From assembly GCF_003390335.1 (NCBI RefSeq), contig NZ_QUOU01000001.1:4030001-4094000 (forward strand): a stretch of 64,000 nucleotides of DNA. Reading direction: 5' to 3'. This DNA is from Thalassotalea euphylliae. Its GTDB lineage: Bacteria; Pseudomonadota; Gammaproteobacteria; Enterobacterales; Alteromonadaceae. Position numbers and translations under genes: made by a program. Every line of letters starts with the position of its first letter. Positions within the stretch are counted from its first letter, which is position 1. Positions 1-8,798 of the stretch are shown here, in pieces. Under the pieces are notes generated by a model. The model ran no database searches and was not told where the DNA came from. It saw nothing but the letters and a program-made list of their open reading frames with translations.

Positions 1-650
1 TCCAGCACCCGTTTGGTTCTTCGCTCTATACCAGCGGTGACACCAATGCTCGCGATGTTTCCACCAACAAAGGTTACGAATTAGGCACAAAAGTCAGCCT
101 TGGCGATACAGCTGATGTGCGCTTATCACTGTGGCAACAAGACGCCGAAGACGAATTTATTTCGGTTGACGGCATTTCACAAAACGTGGGAGAAACCGAA
201 CGTAAAGGCTGGGAGCTAGCGCTCACATGGGCAGCAACCGATATCATCGATATTTGGGCAAACTACTCATCGGTTGATACGGAAATCGTTAAAACCAGTA
301 CCGCTGCCGCGGCTACCCAAGGGAATGAACTGCGCAGTATTCCTGAATATACCGCATCAATTGGTATCGATGCCCAAATTACCGAGCAAATTACCGCCAG
401 TGTCCACGTTGACAGCCAAGGCGACTACTACGTTAACGAAGCGAACTTAGGTGGTCAGTTTGGTGACTACACCATTACCAACGCGAGCATTGATTACGAA
501 TTTGACTGGGGTTTAGTGAGCTTAAATGCCAACAACTTATTCGATGAGTATTACGAATACGTATTCGACTTTAGCAGCGACGGCACAGCGACGATTCACT
601 CGCCAGCTGATGGCAGAAACTACTCGCTGTCTATTCGTTACTCGTTCTAA
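1..650 (+). CDS. TonB-dependent receptor, C-terminal part (5' end outside window)
   Basis: The reading frame is open from base 3, so the start lies upstream of the window and about 215 residues are visible. The protein alternates polar and hydrophobic residues in short strands (for example the stretches around GYELGTKVSLGD and ITNASIDYEFDWG). It ends in SIRYSF with a terminal phenylalanine, the usual outer-membrane beta-barrel signature. The segment LNANNLFDEYYE matches the conserved N-x-FD-xxY motif near the end of TonB-dependent receptors. By family these are energised outer-membrane importers of siderophores, cobalamin or glycans; nothing here reveals the substrate. No T-rich terminator is obvious in the next 180 bases. 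Confidence 0.9.
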   Translation, partial: QHPFGSSLYTSGDTNARDVSTNKGYELGTKVSLGDTADVRLSLWQQDAEDEFISVDGISQNVGETERKGWELALTWAATDIIDIWANYSSVDTEIVKTSTAAAATQGNELRSIPEYTASIGIDAQITEQITASVHVDSQGDYYVNEANLGGQFGDYTITNASIDYEFDWGLVSLNANNLFDEYYEYVFDFSSDGTATIHSPADGRNYSLSIRYSF

Positions 651-836
651 GCTGGTGTAGCTTTAGCTGTAGCTAAGAGAGAAATTAAATAGGCAAGCCT
701 CAGCCGCAACGTTGCGTTAAATTTCGTTATATTGAGGCAAAGCTTGCCGCGTTAGCTAGCCTCTATGTGAACCATTCATGTGAGCTATTTATGCAAACTA
801 ATAGGGTAAGCCATTTCTGGCTTGTTACCAGTAGGT

Positions 837-1466
837 TTATAAATTCAATGTACGTTGTTTGGTAACCTGGTTTAAAAACTCATCAGCGCTTTGGTCACGC
901 GCTTTTCCAGCCATTAAGTTTTCTTTTTCTTCCATCAGCCTAGCCATTTGCTCTGCTATTTTCTGATTTAGCTGATCCGCTTGATCTTTACGTATCAGGC
1001 CGCTTTCAGCACTCTTTGTCACGTCGTCTTTTGCTAGTTGAAGAATCTCCATACGAACTTCGACACGCTTAACATCGAGAAAACTGATCCCAAGGCTGTT
1101 GTAGAGAATTGCGGTATTAACCTCATCGCGATCAATCTTAACTTCAATTGGCGCATTTTCTATTTCGTCGATTGTCGCCTCTAGATAGTCAAAAGGTTTA
1201 AGCACTTTATTGGTAAGGTTTGCCGCCTCTAGAGATTCTTTTGCCTTGTGTCGAATTTCTTCATATTTAGCCTTAACCTCTTCCGGTTTTATATTTGAGA
1301 TATAACGTGAATATCGTTCGCTTGTGAGCGACTTAGTGGCTTGTTTTTCTGATGGCGGCGTTACCGATGGCGCACTTACCTCTTCCAGATTTTTAGTGGT
1401 GTTTTTGACCGTGTTTGGAGCAAATAGCGAGTGACTATTTTTCGGGGAGTGTAAAACAATTGACAT
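837..1466 (-). CDS. Hypothetical protein with coiled-coil-like C-terminus
   Basis: A 209-residue soluble protein that I do not recognise. Residues 1-50 are Ser/Thr/Pro-rich and likely disordered. Residues 58-100 and 140-200 are rich in Glu, Lys, Gln and Leu, suggesting long helices or a coiled coil. There is no signal peptide, membrane segment or cysteine. The ATG at 1466 is preceded on the minus strand by AAGGAAG at a rather long distance. It is a single-gene unit between the receptor gene and the IS630 remnant. The function is unknown. Confidence 0.7.
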   Translation of the reverse strand: MSIVLHSPKNSHSLFAPNTVKNTTKNLEEVSAPSVTPPSEKQATKSLTSERYSRYISNIKPEEVKAKYEEIRHKAKESLEAANLTNKVLKPFDYLEATIDEIENAPIEVKIDRDEVNTAILYNSLGISFLDVKRVEVRMEILQLAKDDVTKSAESGLIRKDQADQLNQKIAEQMARLMEEKENLMAGKARDQSADEFLNQVTKQRTLNL

Positions 1467-1714
1467 TAATAGGAGACTTCCTTGGTTGTGCTACACGAAT
1501 AAATAAGTATGAGGAGTACAGCGTTGGTTTTGTGTCACTTATGCTGTTACTAATTGCGAAGTAAGCAATTTCAGCGCCATTAATCAAAAAACGGAATTAG
1601 TTAAAGACAAACCATGCCAATATTGGCAAGTGTTAATGTCGGTAATTAGTTTATACCATTTTAATTAAATATCTGATCTAATAAGGGTTGTTATCATAAT
1701 CTTCATTAACCGCC

Positions 1715-2215
1715 TTGAACTTAAAAACATCAAAACAGCTTTTAGCCCTCTCAAGAAAAGAGTCAAATGCACGAAAGCGTATACGCTTATTGGCAGTGTC
1801 ATTATTTTTTGAAGGCGAAAATAGAGCCAATATCGCTCGAAGGCTAAATACAGCTAGAAGTAGCGTGAATAAATGGGTATCTAGTTATTTGGAAAAAGGG
1901 TTAACTGGCTTAGACAGCAAGCCTATTTCAGGTCGCCCAGCCAATTTAACTTTACATCAACAGCTTGAATTAAAAGCGTTCGTTTTAAAACACGCACAGT
2001 CCAGTGATGGGGGGCGACTGATTGCTGCTGATATTCAAACCTACATTAGCAACAACTTTAATGTGAACTATCAGATAGGCAATGTTTATCGGTTATTGCA
2101 CAGTCTTGAGCTAAGCTGGATAACAACTCGTTCCAAACACCCCAAGCAATCAGCAGAGGCTCAAGAAGTTTTTAAAAAAGTTTCGCCTGTCAACGATCGT
2201 GAACACCCCATTTAA
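1715..2215 (+). CDS. IS630-family transposase, N-terminal frame (orfA)
   Basis: This 166-residue frame holds the DNA-binding part of the transposase. A helix-turn-helix at about residues 33-60 (ANIARRLNTARSSVNKWV) is followed by a second winged/HTH region to about residue 145 (GNVYRLLHSLELSWITTRSKHPKQ). It begins at a TTG codon, the first start in frame. It overlaps the catalytic frame by 17 bases, and the catalytic frame lies +1 relative to it, the same offset as in the other IS630 copy in this window. A full transposase would need frameshifting or independent translation of the second frame. Confidence 0.85.
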   Translation: MNLKTSKQLLALSRKESNARKRIRLLAVSLFFEGENRANIARRLNTARSSVNKWVSSYLEKGLTGLDSKPISGRPANLTLHQQLELKAFVLKHAQSSDGGRLIAADIQTYISNNFNVNYQIGNVYRLLHSLELSWITTRSKHPKQSAEAQEVFKKVSPVNDREHPI

Positions 2216-2746
2216 TGTCATGCCTGAAGACATGGATATTTGGTTTCAAGATGAAGCAAGATTTGGGCAGCAGAATCAAACAACGCGAGTTTGGGCTGAA
2301 TGCGGCACTCGACCTAGAGTGGTGAAACAGCAACAGTATGAATATGGGTACTTATTTGGGGCAGTTTGCCCAAGCAATGGAAAGACTGAAGCTTTAATAA
2401 CACCGTGCGTTAACAAAGAAGCCATGACATTACATATGGAACAAATATCCAAGGCGACAGCGCCTGGCAGGCATGCAGTTGTTATTGTCGATGGTGCCGG
2501 GTGGCACACTGTTGATACTTCCGGCCATTTGACAACGTTACTCTTATCAAGCTCCCACCCTATTCTCCAGAGCTCAATCCAATTGAACAGGTATGGAGTT
2601 GGATACGCCAGCACTGTTTATCAAATCGAACATTTAAAGGTTATGACGATATTGTCGAGCAAGTATCAAAAGCATGGAACACATTTATATCAACTCCTAG
2701 CAGAGTGAAACAAATGTGCTCGAGAGATTGGATTAAAGTGACTTAA
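2199..2746 (+). pseudogene. IS630-family transposase, catalytic frame (orfB) with frameshift
   Basis: The DDE catalytic part. The first two aspartates are readable in WFQDEARFG and VVIVDGAGWH. After WHTVDT the frame is lost: the intact copy at 27873-28385 has nine bases here and this copy has eight (2520-2527), a one-base deletion. The correct continuation in the new frame includes the motif NPIEQVW with the catalytic glutamate and ends at a TAA at 2744-2746. The unshifted frame runs on as unrelated residues to 2708. The product should therefore be inactive. Confidence 0.88.
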
Positions 2747-2764
2747 TACTTAATGAAATTGGTA

Positions 2765-3065
2765 TTACTCATGCGATGAATTTAATGAGTGCTCAAAAAA
2801 TGGCCTGCGACGTTTTAGCTTATTTACTCAAACAAATGAGTCATATTTTTCTGCCACGCGGGCTACCTCAACGCCAGTACAGAAAAGTCAGTATGGCGAA
2901 GAAAGCACTGGTATTACAGTCGTGTTTAACGACACATTAGGGCAGCCAATCAATCCGCTCGATAAATTGCAGCAGCAACGGCCGCTGGCAAGTCACTCAG
3001 TTGATTTTTGCCAACCTGGGGGCTCTAAAATGGCGGCACAGGCTTTAGCTCGTCTTATTGCATAA
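2765..3065 (+). pseudogene. 3' remnant of a gene interrupted by the IS630 insertion
   Basis: Directly after the right target TA there is an open frame of about 100 codons (codons starting at 2766) with no start codon near its beginning. Its sequence looks protein-like (ITVVFNDTLGQPINPLDKL, then QPGGSKMAAQALARLIA before TAA at 3063-3065). If the IS and one TA are removed, the frame joins without a stop to upstream sequence that is open back to about 1513, with an ATG at 1636. The reconstructed product would have about 106 residues. I do not recognise the family, and part of the frame may be open by chance. Confidence 0.45.
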
Positions 3066-3287
3066 AGTAGTGATTAAACTTTACGTGCCCTCAAGTTAGC
3101 GCCATTACAAACCCGTTACCTATGTAACAATTGCAACACCAAAACGTTAACCAAGAAAACCTTTTGTTATAAAAAAGGTTAAAAACCTCCTTGGATATTG
3201 CATAACCACCCAATTCACATAAAATTGAGTAAAAGCTCAACTTATCGATGGATTGGTTTAACTCATTACCTTCATGACTCCTACAAA

Positions 3288-4220
3288 ATGAACCCTGCAA
3301 ACGAAGAAAATCGCATTAAGTCGTTACAGCGGCTCAACCTGCCAACTAGTTCACCTCAAGAAAAGTACGATCGACTGACTCGATATGTCTCTAAACTATT
3401 TAGCATTCCGATTGTTGTATTTTCGCTGTTTGATAAAGACGAAAAATGGGTCACGTCTAATGTTGGACAAGGTATTACACAAATATTAAGCGACAATCAC
3501 TTATTTGATGATGATTTTTCACAGGACAATGTCTGTGTCGTACCTGACACACTTGCCGATCAACGTTTTATCAATAGCCCACTGGTAAATGACTTTCCGA
3601 ACATTCGATTTTATGTTGCTCAACCAATAAAATCGCCAGATGGCAAAAAAATTGGCGCCTTGTATTTACTTGGTAATAAATCACGTTCATTCGAGAGCAA
3701 ATCGCAATTACAACTCAAGCAAGTTGCGGCCGTAATCGAATTGGAACTAGCGACACGTCACAGTGACGACTACTGCCAAGAAACAAAATTGCTGAGCCAA
3801 GCGGGGTTTCATCAAATTGCCAATCTCGGAAAATCAATCTGTCGCAATGCAGCGATACCTTTATCCTTCGCCTATTTGTACATAAAGGGGCTAGCAGGTG
3901 TTAAAGAAAGGGACCAAGCAAGGTATCGCCAAATATTAGCTATTGTAGTGGATGCGATCACAAAAAACTCGACACATTCTGACGCATTTGCAAGATATGA
4001 AGATTCTGGATTTGTGGGATTTTTTTCAAACACAACAATAACGTCAATCGAATCAAAGGCCAATGAAATTAACGCGCTTATTAATCAACAACTCACGGCA
4101 GCTAACATCACGGATATTCAGGTTATTGCTGGCTTAGCAGAAGATGATGGAAGCTCGCCCATCGAAGAAATTATATTCAAGGCCTTTATGGCGCACTATC
4201 GCAACGCTAATCGAAAATAG
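3288..4220 (+). CDS. GAF-domain protein with degenerate GGDEF-like C-terminus
   Basis: Read from the ATG at 3288 this is a 310-residue cytoplasmic protein; an open frame continues upstream to 3198, but that extension does not resemble the family. Residues about 5-155 look like the GAF sensor of GAF-GGDEF proteins (N-terminal linker RIKSLQRLNLP, then RLTRYVSKLFSIPIVVFSLFDKDEKW and later GALYLLGN). Residues about 170-305 have the layout of a GGDEF domain, but where the active-site loop should be the sequence reads RYEDSGFVGFF, lacking GG(D/E)EF. It is therefore probably not an active diguanylate cyclase and may bind a ligand or partner only. No partner gene is adjacent. Confidence 0.72.
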   Translation: MNPANEENRIKSLQRLNLPTSSPQEKYDRLTRYVSKLFSIPIVVFSLFDKDEKWVTSNVGQGITQILSDNHLFDDDFSQDNVCVVPDTLADQRFINSPLVNDFPNIRFYVAQPIKSPDGKKIGALYLLGNKSRSFESKSQLQLKQVAAVIELELATRHSDDYCQETKLLSQAGFHQIANLGKSICRNAAIPLSFAYLYIKGLAGVKERDQARYRQILAIVVDAITKNSTHSDAFARYEDSGFVGFFSNTTITSIESKANEINALINQQLTAANITDIQVIAGLAEDDGSSPIEEIIFKAFMAHYRNANRK

Positions 4221-4382
4221 CGGCTTATATGTACCGAGAAAGTCGATAAAAAAGCGAGCACAGCACGCTATGTACTGTGCTAATCGCTAGCTCACTCCTA
4301 ATATATTCTTATTGAAAAACACCAATTAAATACGTGACTAAACTCGCTATCAGGCATGGATAAGCATTTATGTTAATTGGCA

Positions 4383-5582
4383 TTATTGACTATCTTTAAT
4401 CACTTTAACCAAAATTTGGTTAAACAAAGAGTCCGTCTTATCAATGCAGGCGGTATCACCATTGCAATTGGCAAATAACGTCACCGCGACATCGGCATTA
4501 ACCACATAAGCATTTGATGTTTTGTAGCCAGCTTCATCGCCACCATGATGATAAATAATCCCCGCATCCGTTTCTTCTTTGAAAAGCCCCAGCCCAAAGT
4601 CAAAACCAAAATCCGTAGCCACTATGTTGTCTTCGCCAATGAGTAAGTCGCGCATTTCCTCGGTGACCACTGTTTTGTCGGTAAGGATCGCGCGTAGCAA
4701 GGCGGTTAAATCGGATACGGTTGTGACGAGTGGCGCATCTGCCACGCCGACACTTTCATAAAAAGGTTTAGTGTTTACACGCGTGCCGTCTTCCCAAATA
4801 TAGCCCGGAATAGATGAGCCTAATTCGTTCTCAAAGCCGCTGTAATACGTGTCAATCAGCCCGAGTGGCTCAAGCACCCACTCGCGTAGCGCGCGATGAT
4901 GGTGTTCGCCCAAGACTTGATCCATGACCAATCCAGCCAATATGTAGCCCGAATTTGAGTACTTAACCCCCTCACCGGGCGCAAAGTACGCTGGCTTCCC
5001 GTAAACAAACTCAAGCGCGTCGATATCAGATTTCAACTCACCTATGGAAGCTATGCCCGCCGTAAACCAATCACTTGAGGTTTCCTCATCAAGGTAATCA
5101 TAAACGCCTGCGGTGTGATTAAGTAACTGGCGCAAAGTAATAGTGTCGCTGTATGGAATGTTGTTGAGAATATTGTCTGGTAACCAAGTTGAGATCAGCC
5201 CATCAATATCAAGCAAGCTTGCTTCATGTAGCATAGCTACCAGCAATGCCGTTGCTTTTTTGCCTGCGCTACCTGCGGGCATTTGATGATAAACCTGCAT
5301 TGGCGCTTGGCTGTCGATATCTGATAAACCAGCCGCCCCCAAGAAGTCTGTATTTTTGCCATCAACACGCAGGATCAAGCCTGGTACATCGTCACCGACG
5401 ACATTATCGATCATCGTTTGATAATCTTTTTGTGCTGGCTCTGATGGTTGTGGCTGAGGTTGCGTTGGTTGAGGTTGAGGCTGCGGTGTTTGCACTTTAT
5501 TGTCACTACTCGAGCCGCACGCCGATAACAGGCCAGTGCCCATTGCAATTGTTATTGCCAATACTTTTTGCATATGTTTCAA
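4383..5582 (-). CDS. Serine hydrolase of the beta-lactamase/D-Ala-D-Ala carboxypeptidase fold, lipoprotein
   Basis: The N-terminus is a lipoprotein signal (hydrophobic stretch ending GLLSACGSSS, predicted lipidated Cys22), followed by a Pro/Gln-rich linker. The penicillin-recognising fold follows: an S-x-x-K motif in PAGSAGKKATA (Ser nucleophile, Lys base), YSNSGY as the Y-x-N element, and HHGGDEAGY replacing KTG near the C-terminus. This pattern is typical of class C beta-lactamase-related hydrolases of the EstB/AmpH group. The substrate could be peptidoglycan peptides, D-amino-acid peptides or small esters; sequence alone does not say. It is a monocistronic gene of 399 residues, normal for the family. 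Confidence 0.85.
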   Translation of the reverse strand: MKHMQKVLAITIAMGTGLLSACGSSSDNKVQTPQPQPQPTQPQPQPSEPAQKDYQTMIDNVVGDDVPGLILRVDGKNTDFLGAAGLSDIDSQAPMQVYHQMPAGSAGKKATALLVAMLHEASLLDIDGLISTWLPDNILNNIPYSDTITLRQLLNHTAGVYDYLDEETSSDWFTAGIASIGELKSDIDALEFVYGKPAYFAPGEGVKYSNSGYILAGLVMDQVLGEHHHRALREWVLEPLGLIDTYYSGFENELGSSIPGYIWEDGTRVNTKPFYESVGVADAPLVTTVSDLTALLRAILTDKTVVTEEMRDLLIGEDNIVATDFGFDFGLGLFKEETDAGIIYHHGGDEAGYKTSNAYVVNADVAVTLFANCNGDTACIDKTDSLFNQILVKVIKDSQ

Positions 5583-5753
5583 AACGATTCTCCCTGTTTA
5601 CCAATAAATATAAAACGAATTTGCTAGTTGCCCCGAGTGAACCACTAGCGGCTGGGGAGTAAATTAAATGGTATGAGGTCAAATTGAGGTGAAGAGATCG
5701 CAATAATGATACATTGCAATGTAAAAGCTCAATGCGTGAATGGTTAAATAAGC

Positions 5754-6416
5754 TTAATTGGGTGAGGCGATCACCCGCTGACTTTTGCCAAGCAACCAGC
5801 CAGCCATCACGAAATACCAACCACCTTTTGCACACACATAAACAACGGCGTAAGGCGCAAAAGTGGGTGTTAAAAGCAGAAAGCCGAACAACGTGGTGGC
5901 CACACCCAATATGGGTAGCCAGTGGCTAAGTTGACGGTGAGCGAGCAGCCAAAGGTTAATCAACAAAAACCAAATGTCACTTGAGAATTCAATGCTGCCC
6001 CTTATTCTCGTTAACAAAATATAGAGCGCTTGATAACTGGCATTGGGATCTTCCCCTAGCCAGTAACCAGTGCTCAATAATGACTGGGCGGAGAGTATTT
6101 CAATTAAGCCAATCGAAAATAAATAACAAGCAGACACAAAACTCGCCAGTGTAATGATCCCCTCAACGACGCCATGGCGATGACGAGCAGTGCGCAGCAC
6201 ACCATAATTGAACACCAATAACGCGGCGCCAAATAAAATCCAAACGACAAAATACCACATTTGAATCAGCATGCTATGGGTTTGAACAACGTATACACGA
6301 ACACTGATGTCAGACCAAAAATCAGGGTAGAGAAGACGAATAGACCAGTAGCCAAATAGGAAAACACTTCCACAGATGACAGCACTGATAGCGGCAAGTA
6401 ACGAATGAGTGTTCAT
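5754..6416 (-). CDS. Hypothetical multi-pass inner-membrane protein
   Basis: A 220-residue protein with about six or seven hydrophobic segments, including AAISAVICGSVFLFGYW, YFVVWILFGAALLVFNYGV, WFLLINLWLLA and ILGVATTLFGFLLL. I chose the ATG at 6416 because AGGGA lies six bases upstream; the open frame extends to 6437 without a better site. No catalytic motif is evident. The architecture is like uncharacterised DUF4386-type membrane proteins, but I cannot assign the family with confidence. Confidence 0.68.
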   Translation of the reverse strand: MNTHSLLAAISAVICGSVFLFGYWSIRLLYPDFWSDISVRVYVVQTHSMLIQMWYFVVWILFGAALLVFNYGVLRTARHRHGVVEGIITLASFVSACYLFSIGLIEILSAQSLLSTGYWLGEDPNASYQALYILLTRIRGSIEFSSDIWFLLINLWLLAHRQLSHWLPILGVATTLFGFLLLTPTFAPYAVVYVCAKGGWYFVMAGWLLGKSQRVIASPN

Positions 6417-6685
6417 GATCGTCCCTGAAATTTGCAATTAATAGCTATGCTATGAAAATGTCGGTATAAGCTCAACTAAAGTGTATTGTTAGAGGGTATG
6501 GCGTTTTTCAGGTTAAGTGCTGTGAAAGCCCCTGTTTGGGTTTGATACCTAGCAACAGCACAGAGAACGCCAGCAAAAGCAATTCAACGCAAAAATAAAA
6601 GTGAGATTTCACCCTGAAATCACCTAATTCATGCTAAAAATAGATCACTAATGTTAATGGACGAGCAATAGCAGGCAAACGCTAG

Positions 6686-7378
6686 ATGATAAAAAAGGCC
6701 ATCAAGCTTCTTTTAATAGAAGACAATCATACCATCGCAACCCAAATCACCAGCTTTCTTGAAAACCACGGGTGGCAAGTAGATTTTGCTGCCACGGGTC
6801 GACAAGGTATTGATTTGGCACTGAGCGAGTATTTTGATGTTGTCATATTGGATCTCAATTTACCCGACATTGACGGTCTTGAGGTGTGCGAGCAAATCAA
6901 AGCAAACAGCAACCACAACCCACCCATTTTAATGTTAACGGCGCGTGATGCCTTTGAAGACAAAGCAAGAGGATTTGGCCGAGGAGCCGATGATTACCTG
7001 ACAAAACCCTTTGACTTTCGCGAGCTGGCACTGCGTTGTGAAGCAATGGCTCGCCGCCCTAAACTGCATGAAAATACTATCGTAGCGCAAGGTCAACTGC
7101 ACCTGAATATTCGCGCGTTTGAGGCAAAATGGGGCAAGCAACCGATAAAATTAACAAAAGTTGGCTTTACTATTTTGCATAAATTACTCAAAGAATATCC
7201 TTACCCAGTGAGTCGCTCAGAGCTAAGTATGCATATCTGGGGCGATGAACCACCACAAAGTAATGCCTTAAAATCTCACATATACGCGCTACGTAAGTCA
7301 TTAGAAAGCAGTGTCGATAAACCGATTTTACATACCATTAGCAATATCGGCTATCAATTAAAGGATTTAGATGTTTAA
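6686..7378 (+). CDS. OmpR/PhoB-family response regulator
   Basis: A 230-residue regulator. The receiver domain (about residues 6-120) has the acidic pair E12/D13, phospho-acceptor Asp56 in VVILDLNLPDIDG, the switch threonine in LMLTARD and the lysine in DYLTKPFD. The C-terminal winged helix (about 130-228) has the usual SRSELSMHIWGDE and LKSHIYALRKSLE segments. Its gene overlaps the start of the downstream kinase gene by eight bases, so the two are translationally coupled and almost certainly partners. The pair resembles QseB/PmrA-type systems. The regulated genes are unknown. Confidence 0.92.
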   Translation: MIKKAIKLLLIEDNHTIATQITSFLENHGWQVDFAATGRQGIDLALSEYFDVVILDLNLPDIDGLEVCEQIKANSNHNPPILMLTARDAFEDKARGFGRGADDYLTKPFDFRELALRCEAMARRPKLHENTIVAQGQLHLNIRAFEAKWGKQPIKLTKVGFTILHKLLKEYPYPVSRSELSMHIWGDEPPQSNALKSHIYALRKSLESSVDKPILHTISNIGYQLKDLDV

Positions 7379-8609
7379 ACTGCAAACCCGATTATTTTTA
7401 GCACTTGCGGGATTATCTTTGCTCGTGTGTCTGCTGTTTATTCGCCTTTCAACCTTGTTTATTAGCACCGCAGAAACTAATGCCTATCAAGCTTTGCTGC
7501 TCAGTGTGCAAGCCGAACTCACTCACCCCCAAGTGACGAATCTACACGAAGTAAAACTCGCCAACTACATCAAGCTTTACGGCTCCAATGACGGCTTACC
7601 AGCAGAATTTAATGAAAAAATAAGTCACCAATCGCATGGCGAGTTTACCACCAATAATCAACACTTCATCTTTCACCGCTTTAATCGTGACAATGGTCGT
7701 TATACCCTAGTGATGAACACCAATAAACTATTGGCAAACCAACAACTAACGGCATTTAAAAGTGTTTTCCTATACAGCATCTCGATAGGCGTTATGTTGC
7801 TCAGTTTACTGAGTTCTTGGTATCTTGCGAAGTGGTTGTCCAAGCCTATTAATCAACTAACGGCCGATGTTGAGCGCAGCAGTGCGCTGGCACTTAGCAA
7901 AGATTATCAAGTTAAAGCGCATGACAACGCCCCAAAACAAAAATTTTCCGGTTTGTTGCGCAACGACGAAATTGGCGAGCTTGCTAACGCACTGGAGCAT
8001 TCGTACAGCAAGATTCAAATGCTCCTGATACGCGAACAAAACTTTACGCGCGATGTCAGCCATGAACTAAGAACGCCAATCACGCTAATTAAAAATACAC
8101 TGGCTTTGCACAATGAACAGCTATTAACAACACAAGCCACTGAAACTATTAACAATGCAGCACGAGAGCTAGAGCAAACTGTCGAAGTATTACTGGCACT
8201 AGCACGCCAAGAAAATTTGCAGTTCAGCGAACACAAATTACTTCCTATTCTGGAAAAAACTGTGCTTAATATTCTTTATTCCCACCCCAATACTCGCTTT
8301 GATGTAGCGCTTGAGGTCCCGCCAAATGTCGCAGCAATAGGCAACCCATATTTGATAACCTTATTGTTTCAAAACTTGATCAATAACGCTTTCTACCATA
8401 GCGGTGAACAGTCAATGACCATAGTATGCGAGGATCATCAACTTATATTCAAAAATCCACTGCGCCCAAACAACATCGATGTTAATTATGACGGCCTAGG
8501 CCATGGCCAATATCTGACCAAGCGAATCGTTGAGGAAATGGGCTGGACGATGGCGATAACACCTGTTCAAGCTCATTACTGTGTGAGATTAAGTTGGGCT
8601 GCAAGCTGA
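7371..8609 (+). CDS. Sensor histidine kinase
   Basis: 412 residues. A transmembrane helix at about 6-30 and another at about 130-150 enclose a short periplasmic sensor region. A HAMP-like linker follows (about 150-215, LAKWLSKPINQLTADVERS). The dimerisation helix carries the phospho-accepting His231 in DVSHELRTPITLI, and the ATPase domain shows LINNAFYHSG (N-box) and GLGHGQYLTKRIVEEMGW (G-box). The D/F region is short. It is coupled to the response regulator at 6686-7378 by overlapping ATG and stop. The signal is unknown. Confidence 0.92.
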   Translation: MFKLQTRLFLALAGLSLLVCLLFIRLSTLFISTAETNAYQALLLSVQAELTHPQVTNLHEVKLANYIKLYGSNDGLPAEFNEKISHQSHGEFTTNNQHFIFHRFNRDNGRYTLVMNTNKLLANQQLTAFKSVFLYSISIGVMLLSLLSSWYLAKWLSKPINQLTADVERSSALALSKDYQVKAHDNAPKQKFSGLLRNDEIGELANALEHSYSKIQMLLIREQNFTRDVSHELRTPITLIKNTLALHNEQLLTTQATETINNAARELEQTVEVLLALARQENLQFSEHKLLPILEKTVLNILYSHPNTRFDVALEVPPNVAAIGNPYLITLLFQNLINNAFYHSGEQSMTIVCEDHQLIFKNPLRPNNIDVNYDGLGHGQYLTKRIVEEMGWTMAITPVQAHYCVRLSWAAS

Positions 8610-8798
8610 TATTAGGCTGCAAATTTAACACTGAACGTCTTCATCGCATAACGATGACTTGAACACCTTGCACTTTTGTATTCACTAGACTTTTAGTCTG
8701 ACTAGTTGATTTTTATCAGGAATAGTAAGCTAGGTTATACTATCTTTATAAAACCCAGACTTACCTTTGTTGGCTGATGTATTAAGGAGAAATTTCAG

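Larger units (their letters stand above)
1656..2762 (+). mobile_element. IS630-family insertion sequence, decayed copy
   Basis: The ends are imperfect inverted repeats: CCATTTTAATTA on the left and, read inward from the right, CCAATTTCATTA (10 of 12 match). A TA dinucleotide sits directly outside each end (1654-1655 and 2763-2764), the expected TA target duplication of IS630. The element is 1107 bp and encodes a transposase in two overlapping frames. The second frame carries a one-base deletion, so this copy is probably inactive. It is roughly half identical at protein level, by eye, to the second IS630 copy at 27860-28958, so the two are separate arrivals rather than a recent duplication. 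Confidence 0.88.

Noticed and set aside
3091..3300. Leftward open frame before the GAF gene
   Set aside because: It overlaps the start of the GAF gene on the other strand and lacks a ribosome-binding site or protein-like composition.
5506..5929. Several open frames on both strands between the serine hydrolase and the membrane protein
   Set aside because: They overlap real genes and each other without translation signals.
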